From contig DNUI01000118.1 in the NCBI GenBank assembly GCA_003508565.1, positions 1 through 7,339 on the forward strand: 7,339 nucleotides of DNA, given 5' to 3'. Made by a program: the position numbers and the translations under genes. The notes beneath the pieces were generated by a model. That model had not been told where the DNA came from and did not search any database. It saw only the letters and a program-made list of their open reading frames with translations. How positions within the stretch are numbered: position 1 is the first letter of the stretch; each line of letters starts with the position of its first letter. The DNA is from Syntrophaceae bacterium. GTDB lineage: Bacteria > Desulfobacterota > Syntrophia > Syntrophales > UBA2185. This document shows, piece by piece, positions 1 through 6,004 of the stretch.

Positions 1-326
1 CGTTCAAGTTCTGCCGGTCTCGTATAAATGAACATAGGATCGTCATAGTAGAGAGGGCCATGAAAACATATCCCCAGTTCGATAATCGGATACAAATAGC
101 CGCTTTCCTCTATTTCCCGGTAAGGATACGCCGCATGCCGCATCAAGGTGGTGCGCCCGAACTCAAAGTAACGGAGATAATTCGCATGATAGACCACGGA
201 TGAGCGGTCCGTATCGGCATACAGTGTTCGCATCTGACACCGATGCCAGACAAGGCCTGTTTCCTGATCCCGGATGTAGCAGTCGTCGCGCTCCGCCGGT
301 TCCGGTCTGAACGGTTTTGGTTTCAT
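1..326 (-). CDS. Hotdog-fold acyl-CoA/ACP thioesterase, YbgC/4-hydroxybenzoyl-CoA thioesterase type (partial, C-terminus beyond left edge)
   Basis: An open frame starts at an ATG (324-326) and runs off the left edge; 108 codons are visible. After a hydrophilic leader of about 30 residues comes YADTDRSSVVYHANYLRYFE (residues 36-55), the signature of the YbgC/4-hydroxybenzoyl-CoA thioesterase family. Asp40 aligns with the catalytic Asp17 of Pseudomonas 4-hydroxybenzoyl-CoA thioesterase. The usual Gly two residues after the Asp-x-x position is Ser43 here. Family members hydrolyse acyl thioesters in the cytoplasm. In this setting it probably releases the finished chain from the ACP or edits stalled chains, like the thioesterase of aryl polyene clusters; the substrate is inferred. 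The start is well supported: AGAGGAG lies 6 nt upstream and the preceding synthase stop (TAG, 328-330) is one base away, so the two are probably translationally coupled. Residues after 108 cannot be assessed. Confidence 0.88.
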   Translation of the reverse strand, partial: MKPKPFRPEPAERDDCYIRDQETGLVWHRCQMRTLYADTDRSSVVYHANYLRYFEFGRTTLMRHAAYPYREIEESGYLYPIIELGICFHGPLYYDDPMFIYTRPAELE

Positions 327-327
327 G

Positions 328-1593
328 CTATACTCCTCTGAATAGTACGCAACAATTTGTACCGCCGAACCCGAAAGCGTTTGACAGGGCGATTTCGTAC
401 CGATGCTTCCGGGCTTTGTCGGCAACGAAATCCAGACCGTCGAACTGTGGATCGGGAATGTAATTTATTGTGGGCAGCAACACTCCCCTTTGCATTCCCT
501 CTATGGTAAGCGCGTTTTCAATAGCGGCAGTCGCGCCAAGGGAATGGCCGATCTGCGACTTATTCGACGATATGGGTATGTGTTTCAATCTGTCGCCAAA
601 CACTGCGCGCAGGCAGGCTATTTCCATGCTGTCTCCCGCAGCCGTGGATGTTCCATGGGCATTGATATATTCCACATCGTTCGGCGTAAGTCCGGCATCA
701 TCAATGGTTTCTACGATCGCCCTGATGGCAGTGTTTTTGTTGGGCCTTGTAAAATGATGTGCGTCGGATGTCATGCCTATACCCATAACTTCCGCCTTTG
801 CCGTAAGCCCGTATTTCGAAACTTTCTCATCTGCGGCCAGCACAAGCACCGCCGCCCCTTCAGAGATAACGAAACCTTTCCGGTCGATGCTGAACGGTCG
901 GGAAGCCTTGGAAGGATCGTCATACGCACGATCATGGGAATGTATCTTGATTGTGGCATTCATATTGGAAAATCCATGGATAATCTCCGGTATAATGGGC
1001 ATCTCCACGCCACCGGCAAGGACAAAGTCGCAGTCTCCGTCACGTATCATTCTCGCTCCTAAGGCGACGGCATGATTCCCTGATGCGCATGCCCCCTGGG
1101 GAGAGAATATGGGACCGGTAAATCCCAGAAGCATCCCTGCCTTGCCGGAGGGAATATTCGCGCAAAGATTGGGAAGAAGGTAGGGACTGACTTTCAGCGG
1201 CCCCCCGTTCCTCATATTTTCCATGGCGATACGGAAGGAGTCGATTCCGTTTATCGCGGAACCGATGAGGCAGGCCGTTTTCGGTCCCGTTTCTCGATTT
1301 ATCAGCAGCCCGGAGTTCTGTATTGCTTCCTTACAGACTGCCATAGTCAGAACAACGAAGGCAGCGTTCCAGTTATAGACTTCCTTCGCGCTTGAAAAAT
1401 CGTAGGACTTGGGGTCCCAATCGGGTATCTCACCCACTACACTGCTGAGGGATTTTACATGACAGCGGCTCACTTTGCGGAAACCGGCATCGCCTTTTAC
1501 AGCCCTTTCCCAGGTCTCCCGGAAGGTTTTTCCGAGAGGTGTTGCCGCGCCGTAACCGATAACATAAACCCTTCTATTCTTTGGTGCCTTCAT
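328..1593 (-). CDS. Beta-ketoacyl-ACP synthase, FabF (KAS II) type, second of a tandem pair
   Basis: A full-length synthase of 421 residues that condenses an acyl thioester with malonyl-ACP by decarboxylation. The thiolase-fold catalytic set is complete: nucleophile Cys169 in GACASG, His313 in NAHGTST, and Lys345 and His350 in NKSQIGH. The FabF-typical TSDAHHF (275-281) and the C-terminal glycine-rich loop GFGGTN (408-413) are present. An in-frame ATG at 1656 would add 21 residues, but that leader overlaps the upstream synthase by 50 bp and is low-complexity. The ATG at 1591-1593 gives an N-terminus (MKAPKNRRVYVIGYG) that aligns with the upstream copy, so it is preferred; its Shine-Dalgarno match is weak. 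The gene starts 13 nt after the upstream synthase stop. The extender role in a specialised lipid or polyene pathway comes from context; a housekeeping FabF is unlikely because a second copy sits alongside. Confidence 0.9.
   Translation of the reverse strand: MKAPKNRRVYVIGYGAATPLGKTFRETWERAVKGDAGFRKVSRCHVKSLSSVVGEIPDWDPKSYDFSSAKEVYNWNAAFVVLTMAVCKEAIQNSGLLINRETGPKTACLIGSAINGIDSFRIAMENMRNGGPLKVSPYLLPNLCANIPSGKAGMLLGFTGPIFSPQGACASGNHAVALGARMIRDGDCDFVLAGGVEMPIIPEIIHGFSNMNATIKIHSHDRAYDDPSKASRPFSIDRKGFVISEGAAVLVLAADEKVSKYGLTAKAEVMGIGMTSDAHHFTRPNKNTAIRAIVETIDDAGLTPNDVEYINAHGTSTAAGDSMEIACLRAVFGDRLKHIPISSNKSQIGHSLGATAAIENALTIEGMQRGVLLPTINYIPDPQFDGLDFVADKARKHRYEIALSNAFGFGGTNCCVLFRGV
333..339 (-). promoter_or_regulatory. 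Ribosome binding site of the thioesterase gene
   Basis: The minus strand reads AGAGGAG here, with six bases between it and the ATG at 324-326. It lies inside the last codons of the upstream ketosynthase gene. It is one of the two strongest Shine-Dalgarno matches in the window and fixes the thioesterase start. Confidence 0.75.
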
Positions 1594-1606
1594 ATATTCA
1601 CATGCG

Positions 1607-2857
1607 TTACCCGATCCTGCGCAGGACGATGCAGGAATTGCAGCCGCCGAATCCAAATGAATTTTTTAATACATGCTCCTGTGAAATCTTCCTTGCACCC
1701 TCCGGTACACAGTCGATGACTATTTCCGGATCAGGCATATAATTAATCGTGGGGAGGACTGTGTCCTGAAGCATCCCTTCCATCGCGAGGATGATCTCTA
1801 TGGCCGAGGAAGCCCCCATAGCATGGCCCGTCTGCGACTTGTTGGCCGATACCGGCGGTATATCACTGCCAAAAATATCCTTCAACGCGTCTCCTTCAAT
1901 TCTGTCACCGATCTTCGTTGATGTCCCATGGGCATTCACCGCGTCAATGTCCTCCGCCTTAAGGCCGGAATGGCCGATACTCTCCGTAATGCACCTTCTC
2001 ACCGTTTCCAGATTCGGGGCAACGAAATGATGGGCATCAGACGTCATGGACCATCCCGCCATTTCAATTTTGGATGCAAGACCGTGGGTCTTCGCGAAAT
2101 CCTTGCTCGCCATAATAATACAGCCGGCGCCTTCCGAAACTACGAAACCGCGCCTGTTGAATGAGAAGGGACGGCTTGCCTTTTCCGGAGGCTCTTCCTG
2201 CTGACCTTCCTTTGGTCTGTACGCGCCGTTCATCGTAAAAAACCCTCCCAGAATAGATTCGACAAGAGGAAAATCCACGGCGCCGCAAATAACCGCATCA
2301 GCCATACCATTTTCTATGAACAGGGCTCCTATTATCATCGATGTGGAACCAGTCGCGCACGCGGTGATGGTCGATGTTATAGGACCTGTTGCACCGGTCA
2401 TGATGGAAATCTTTCCTCCCACCATGTTGATGCAGGAATTCGCATTCGTAAACGGATGGGGCAGTTTCCCTCCTGAAATCCACATTCTGTCGGCACGGAT
2501 TACGGCGTCAAGCCCGCCGATGGCAGAACTAAAGGTGATGGCTACTCTGGGTGCAATATCACCTGTGATTTCGATTCCGCTCTTTTTTAGTGCCCGGTGG
2601 ACGACAAGCATGGCATGCCTGAAGACCGGCGATGTCCATAACGCCATGTCTCGTGATTTCAAGAAAGGATATGCGCTGGTATTGATATCCTCCACCTGGC
2701 CCGCGATTTTTACGGGGAACCCTTCCCGAAGGGGAAAACGATTCAGGACACCAATGCCGCTTTCGCCGCGTGCCGCGCGATCCCACTGGGTCTTCATGTC
2801 GATACCCAGGGGCGACACAGCATCATGCCCCAATATTACCGGTCGATTTCTTTTCAT
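1607..2857 (-). CDS. Beta-ketoacyl-ACP synthase, FabF (KAS II) type, first of a tandem pair
   Basis: A complete synthase of 416 residues. Visible catalytic residues are Cys167 in TACATG, His310 in NAHGTST, and Lys340 and His345 in NKSQTGH. TSDAHHF (272-278) and a C-terminal GFGGCN loop are also present. It shares the architecture of the downstream synthase but is clearly divergent from it, for example TITACATG against SPQGACASG around the nucleophile, so the duplication is old or the two came from different sources. Because both copies keep the active-site cysteine, this is not a classical ketosynthase/chain-length-factor pair, in which one partner loses it. The two may act on different chain lengths or stages, or form a heterodimer; that is inference. 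The start ATG (2855-2857) follows the radical SAM stop by 42 nt and has only a poor ribosome binding site, so translation may partly depend on the upstream gene. Confidence 0.9.
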   Translation of the reverse strand: MKRNRPVILGHDAVSPLGIDMKTQWDRAARGESGIGVLNRFPLREGFPVKIAGQVEDINTSAYPFLKSRDMALWTSPVFRHAMLVVHRALKKSGIEITGDIAPRVAITFSSAIGGLDAVIRADRMWISGGKLPHPFTNANSCINMVGGKISIMTGATGPITSTITACATGSTSMIIGALFIENGMADAVICGAVDFPLVESILGGFFTMNGAYRPKEGQQEEPPEKASRPFSFNRRGFVVSEGAGCIIMASKDFAKTHGLASKIEMAGWSMTSDAHHFVAPNLETVRRCITESIGHSGLKAEDIDAVNAHGTSTKIGDRIEGDALKDIFGSDIPPVSANKSQTGHAMGASSAIEIILAMEGMLQDTVLPTINYMPDPEIVIDCVPEGARKISQEHVLKNSFGFGGCNSCIVLRRIG

Positions 2858-2899
2858 CCTGGTCTGTCTTGGTCTTGGGCGTAAAGGACGTTCAGGGCG

Positions 2900-3898
2900 C
2901 TACCATGGTATGAACCGGTAGAGTTTGGCGAACATTTCATACACTTCAATCCAGTTCTGGAGGTCCTTTGTTGATTGCAGGTGTTCTCTCTTATTCACCA
3001 TAACCCAGCTCATATGTGCAGCGCCGTCTTTGCAGGTTGAACAATCCCTCGTTGCGGAGGTGCAGCATCGGTGCATAGTTTTGAGGTCTGAAGCCCATCG
3101 GATAAATCGGATAAGACTTTTCGGTTGCGGATTCCTTTTGTCCAGAGGTTCCGTAACGGAAGGGCATTCCGCCCATCCAAATTTCCGGTTCATCATCGTC
3201 CCCGTGGTGATGATCTCGTGATAGTACTTGCAGGAAATTACCGTCCTGGGGTACCTGTCGAGCATAGCGTCCATTTCTGCCCGGACATCTCTCAGATTCT
3301 CTTCGCTCCAGAAGAAGCCATCCACATTTTCTTCATTCGTAAGCAGCTGCAAATGAACCTTCAACCCTACATCGACTATTTTTTTGATTACATGTTCAAT
3401 CCGTCCCACCTGTTTCGGGGTTATCGTGTAGAGATAGTAGGTGTGAGGGTCTCCTTCGTAGTTTTTGCTGGATACGGCAAACGTATCTTTACCCCGCAGT
3501 GTTTTCTCATCGTTTTCGTCCCCCCACAGGGAGACTCCCACCATCATATCAGGGAAACGGTCCCTGGAGATTTTTATCAGTCCATTGGTCGCACAATATG
3601 ACGGCAGTTGCGAGTAGAAAGCCTCTACCCTGTCCAGATGAAGCGTCGGTTCTCCGCCGATCAATATGGCGAGATTCACGCCCCGTTCCTTTTCTTTGCC
3701 GACAAATTGATACCATTTTTCAATATCCGTCTCCTCGGTAGAGGCCTCATGTTCATCGGAGGAAAAGAAGAAACATCCCTTGCAGCGCAAATTGCACTGG
3801 TTGGTTATATCATAAATAGAGCTGCGGATATTCAGAGACGATATCTTCCGGTAGCGTTCATGCCATTCTTTATCCAGTAAAGAACTGATGGTTTTCAT
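2900..3898 (-). CDS. Radical SAM protein of a lipid-biosynthesis-type cluster, second of two paralogues
   Basis: A protein of 332 residues. The radical SAM CX3CX2C motif is CNLRCKGC, with Cys35, Cys39 and Cys42 expected to bind the 4Fe-4S cluster that cleaves S-adenosylmethionine. The SAM-binding GGEP motif is intact (IGGEPTL). Near the C-terminus there is a second cysteine group, Cys278-Cys279, Cys286 and Cys289 (CC-x6-C-x2-C), which could hold an auxiliary Fe-S cluster or a metal. The upstream protein has the same arrangement, as well as the shared stretch (S/T)xYD(I/M)TNxCN(I/L)RCxGC, so the two are paralogues. The fold is cytoplasmic with no membrane segment. The start follows the upstream stop by 57 nt, with a weak GTGAG site. 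The reaction is unknown. Position between the ACP and the ketosynthases suggests radical modification of an ACP-bound or lipid intermediate, which is an inference. Confidence 0.9.
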   Translation of the reverse strand: MKTISSLLDKEWHERYRKISSLNIRSSIYDITNQCNLRCKGCFFFSSDEHEASTEETDIEKWYQFVGKEKERGVNLAILIGGEPTLHLDRVEAFYSQLPSYCATNGLIKISRDRFPDMMVGVSLWGDENDEKTLRGKDTFAVSSKNYEGDPHTYYLYTITPKQVGRIEHVIKKIVDVGLKVHLQLLTNEENVDGFFWSEENLRDVRAEMDAMLDRYPRTVISCKYYHEIITTGTMMNRKFGWAECPSVTEPLDKRNPQPKSLIRFIRWASDLKTMHRCCTSATRDCSTCKDGAAHMSWVMVNKREHLQSTKDLQNWIEVYEMFAKLYRFIPW

Positions 3899-3955
3899 GG
3901 ATTCTCACTATATCTATTGAAGAAAAACGGCGATAATTTTTCTCTTTCTCTTTTT

Positions 3956-5038
3956 TTATAAAGGCGGCGAAATCATCTCACGGCACAGGTTATCATCTTT
4001 TTCATAGCCTTTTACCCATACGGCAAGGTATGTATCCACGTAGTCAAGCCAGGATTTAAACGTATCCGGGTCAGTCACATGACGGTAAAGCCGTGCGGTA
4101 ACGACAGCGCTGCCGGAAGCATAATGCCTGCAATCGTCACAATCCGTATCGGGAACACAGCATGCCACGTCACGATCCCAGGACAGATCCGCCCGGTATT
4201 GCCGGAATGACCGTCCAAGGCCTATATCCGTGGAGGGGTTCCTCCGTGGGTACGAACATCCATACAGCTTGTGGAGTCCGTACTGATGGGTGTGGGCAAC
4301 GACATTATAGGGGGAAAATACTGCGTGGCCGGGATACATGGCGAGGAGATCCAGCATGACGTTTCGCGTCCGGACAAGGGAATCCGCCGTGTGCCGGAGC
4401 GAACCGGCATAGCCTAAGGGAGAGGAAAATACATTGAAGGTTATTTTGCAATCGTGCGCGACAATACTTGCCATAACCTCATAAATTTCATCTATATTAT
4501 CCCGTGTAAAGGTATAGACAAAAATGGCCCTGGGATCGCCCCGGTAATTGTCAATTTGTTTCACCAGCAAATTTTTCGCCCTTCTTACGCGCAGACTCGT
4601 TTCATCGTTTCCCCAGACAGAGATATGAATTTTATAGCCCACTGAATCGGGAATGCGTTTAAATCCATTCGTGGCAATGCATCCGAGGGGCATTTCCTGG
4701 CAGCAAACCTCAAGAAGCTCCGGAACCATGGATGGTTCTGCTCCGGCCAGAACGACATACGTGATGCCTCGTGCCTTTTCCTCTTTCATCAGTTTCCGCC
4801 ACGCCTCCGGGTTCTCGTTTCCTTGCGCGAACTGTTTTTCTCCTTCATAAAAATAACAGCCGTCGCAGCGGATGTTGCAAAGGTTGGTCATGTCATATGT
4901 CGATTCACGGAGGAAAAAATACTTTCTCACCTTCTGCCAGCGCTTGCGAACCTCATGGTCAGCAAGCAATTCGGAAAATTTCCATTTTTTCGGCTCGTTA
5001 TTGCGTTCTGGGATTGTTATTAAGTTCGTAGTATCCAT
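3956..5038 (-). CDS. Radical SAM protein of a lipid-biosynthesis-type cluster, first of two paralogues
   Basis: A protein of 360 residues with radical SAM motif CNIRCDGC (Cys54, Cys58, Cys61). The segment matching the SAM-binding GGEP motif is AGAEPS, so the first two glycines are altered to Ala-Gly-Ala while Glu and Pro remain; binding is probably kept. A C-terminal cysteine set, Cys293-Cys294, Cys300 and Cys303 (CC-x5-C-x2-C), mirrors that of the downstream paralogue. Before the core there is a charged leader of about 45 residues, rich in Lys, Arg and Trp, which is longer than in the paralogue. No membrane segment is seen. The gene begins 27 nt after the ACP stop with only GAAAGA as a ribosome binding site. 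The family is not one to which I can assign a reaction. The ACP on one side and the ketosynthases on the other point to a role in acyl-chain chemistry. Confidence 0.9.
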   Translation of the reverse strand: MDTTNLITIPERNNEPKKWKFSELLADHEVRKRWQKVRKYFFLRESTYDMTNLCNIRCDGCYFYEGEKQFAQGNENPEAWRKLMKEEKARGITYVVLAGAEPSMVPELLEVCCQEMPLGCIATNGFKRIPDSVGYKIHISVWGNDETSLRVRRAKNLLVKQIDNYRGDPRAIFVYTFTRDNIDEIYEVMASIVAHDCKITFNVFSSPLGYAGSLRHTADSLVRTRNVMLDLLAMYPGHAVFSPYNVVAHTHQYGLHKLYGCSYPRRNPSTDIGLGRSFRQYRADLSWDRDVACCVPDTDCDDCRHYASGSAVVTARLYRHVTDPDTFKSWLDYVDTYLAVWVKGYEKDDNLCREMISPPL

Positions 5039-5065
5039 GAATCTTTCATGAGGGGTTACGTTAAT

Positions 5066-5332
5066 TTATGCAGTCCTCTTTTGCTCTATATATTCGGCAA
5101 TCATGCGAATATTTCTGAGTTTGGGATAATCGTCCTCATCGATGGTGATGCCATATTCGTCCTGGAGCACGAGAACAACCGTAGCCAGGTCCATGCTGTC
5201 AACACCCAGTTCGTCCACCAGATCAAGAGCTGGATCAAATGTTTCCGGCGAGATATCCTCCAGTTTTAATTCAGAAATTATAATTTCCGCAATGCGAATT
5301 ATCAATGCCTTGTTATCTGTACTTACGGGCAT
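5066..5332 (-). CDS. Acyl carrier protein
   Basis: A small acidic protein of 88 residues with the four-helix carrier-protein pattern. The phosphopantetheine attachment site is Ser46 in ELGVDSMDLA, where housekeeping AcpP has DSLD; Met after the Ser is common in specialised carrier proteins. The acidic recognition helix after Ser46 is clear. 4'-Phosphopantetheine added by a holo-ACP synthase would tether the growing chain as a thioester for the neighbouring synthases, the dehydratase and possibly the radical SAM enzymes. Sequence and context indicate a dedicated ACP and not the primary FAS carrier, which normally sits with fabG/fabF/fabH. The ATG at 5330-5332 has an excellent Shine-Dalgarno. 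The 209-nt gap upstream contains a palindromic repeat, so expression of this gene could differ from that of the dehydratase. Confidence 0.95.
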   Translation of the reverse strand: MPVSTDNKALIIRIAEIIISELKLEDISPETFDPALDLVDELGVDSMDLATVVLVLQDEYGITIDEDDYPKLRNIRMIAEYIEQKRTA

Positions 5333-5339
5333 TCAAAAT

Positions 5340-5347
5340 CCTCCCTT
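5340..5347 (-). promoter_or_regulatory. Strong ribosome binding site of the ACP gene
   Basis: The minus strand reads AAGGGAGG, seven bases before the ATG at 5330-5332. It is the best Shine-Dalgarno in the window, which fits the high amounts usually needed of a carrier protein relative to its enzymes. Confidence 0.8.
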
Positions 5348-5385
5348 ATAGAAGAATATAAGACATTTTAAAAAAGTTCCTTGTC

Positions 5386-5500
5386 GTCATTCCCACGGAG
5401 GCGGGAATCCAGGTATAGTCCCCGCCCCAGATCGAGTCGAGGGCAGATTCCAGCGGGGAACCATGAAAAATACTGGATTCCGGATCAGGTCCGGAATGAC
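5386..5500. repeat. Palindromic dispersed-repeat-like element (GTCATTCC ends) between the dehydratase and ACP genes
   Basis: The left end begins GTCATTCC and runs to GGAATCCAG (5386-5412). The right end, read on the other strand, also begins GTCATTCC and runs to GGAATCCAG (5500-5473), giving terminal inverted repeats of about 28 bp with variable centres. Each end is itself a hairpin: ATTCCC/GGGAAT at 5389-5408, and a perfect 8-bp stem with a 5-nt loop, ATTCCGGA/TCCGGAAT, at 5477-5497. A middle pair, CCCCGC (5420-5425) and GCGGGG (5453-5458), also matches, so the whole element can fold into a cruciform. It encodes nothing. From general knowledge, GTCATTCC...GGAATCCAG repeats occur in many copies in Desulfobacterota and some other proteobacterial genomes. 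It could be a REP/MITE-like insertion; copy number cannot be judged from one window. Confidence 0.8.
5466..5497 (-). terminator. Possible weak hairpin terminator or attenuator within the repeat
   Basis: In the direction of transcription, the perfect 8-bp stem of the repeat's first-transcribed arm (5497-5477, loop of 5) is followed after six bases by a run of five T (5470-5466). The distance from stem to T-run is longer than in a classical intrinsic terminator, so any effect would probably be partial read-through control or 3'-end protection of the upstream mRNA. It lies inside the repeat element and may be incidental to it. Confidence 0.3.
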
Positions 5501-5541
5501 AGCAAAATTATATTTTCGTACTAAAAGACAACCAAACATGC

Positions 5542-5928
5542 CTACGGCAACAGTTCAAAGGAAACTATCCCTGTGCAGGCGGTTTGATCATGTAATGTCA
5601 CCTTAAAATGATAGGACCTGCCGTCTCCCTGTGGAGGGAGATATACGGATATGGTCAACATATCATCGGGTTTCACCGGGAGCCTGAACCTGACTCTCTT
5701 TATTGCCGATATCCTGACCTTGTTCCCGTTTTCGGATTCATGGTGTTTGATAACGCCCGTCACCATGGAAAGGATGGCAATACCAGGGAGTATCGGATCG
5801 TTCGGAAAATGACCGGAAAACCAGGGCGATCCTGTTTCTGCGCATGCCTTCGCCAGAGCTTCATCACGTGACGTATCACTTTCATGCGATATGTTGTGCC
5901 ATGTTTCATCCATATTCATTTGCAACAT
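5542..5928 (-). CDS. FabZ/ApeI-like hotdog-fold 3-hydroxyacyl-ACP dehydratase, possibly with altered active site
   Basis: A single-hotdog protein of 128 residues, close to the usual FabZ length of about 140-150. The family motif is GHFPNDPILPGI (39-50), with catalytic His40 in place. In FabZ the partner acid is a Glu five residues after the motif's second Gly (PGVLILEA in E. coli); here that position is Ser54 (PGIAILSM), and the following conserved Gln is not obvious. It may therefore use another acid, as some ApeI-type dehydratases may, or have become a binding, isomerising or thioester-handling protein. The expected role is removal of water from 3-hydroxyacyl-ACP in a dedicated pathway. The ATG at 5928 is the first possible start, since no ATG, GTG or TTG lies between it and the upstream in-frame stop. 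Met4 and Met6 are alternatives, and the ribosome binding site is weak. The upstream gap is 76 nt. Confidence 0.82.
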   Translation of the reverse strand: MLQMNMDETWHNISHESDTSRDEALAKACAETGSPWFSGHFPNDPILPGIAILSMVTGVIKHHESENGNKVRISAIKRVRFRLPVKPDDMLTISVYLPPQGDGRSYHFKVTLHDQTACTGIVSFELLP

Positions 5929-6004
5929 ATTTAAGTTTTTTTCTCTATCACCGATCCATGGCTATGTCAAAAAATTTTTCGCGCCCCATGGGTTTCGGGA
6001 ATCG

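Noticed and set aside
403..1062. A plus-strand open frame of 219 codons opposite the second ketosynthase
   Set aside because: It lies antisense to a ketosynthase with full catalytic motifs, has no recognisable domain, and reads as a shadow frame. The same applies to the plus-strand frame at 2316-2921 opposite the first ketosynthase and its neighbour, and to that at 3125-3601 opposite a radical SAM gene.
1594..1656. An upstream ATG (1654-1656) as the start of the second ketosynthase
   Set aside because: It would give a 21-residue Ala/Ser-rich leader overlapping the upstream gene by 50 bp. The ATG at 1593 gives an N-terminus that aligns with the first ketosynthase.
328..2857. A ketosynthase/chain-length-factor pair as in aromatic type II polyketide synthases
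   Set aside because: Both proteins retain the nucleophilic Cys, so neither looks like a chain-length factor, and no cyclase or aromatase is visible.
5355..5383. A possible promoter for the ACP gene: TATATT on the minus strand with a hexamer 17 nt upstream
   Set aside because: The -35 hexamer would be CAAGGA, a poor match to TTGACA, and AT-rich gaps give TATATT by chance. An internal promoter here remains possible but is not supported.
5929..6004. AAAAATTTTT (5970-5979) and two CCATGG copies (5956-5961, 5986-5991) in the gap upstream of the dehydratase
   Set aside because: These are short self-palindromes that occur by chance; they form no convincing hairpin with a T-run or operator-like arrangement.
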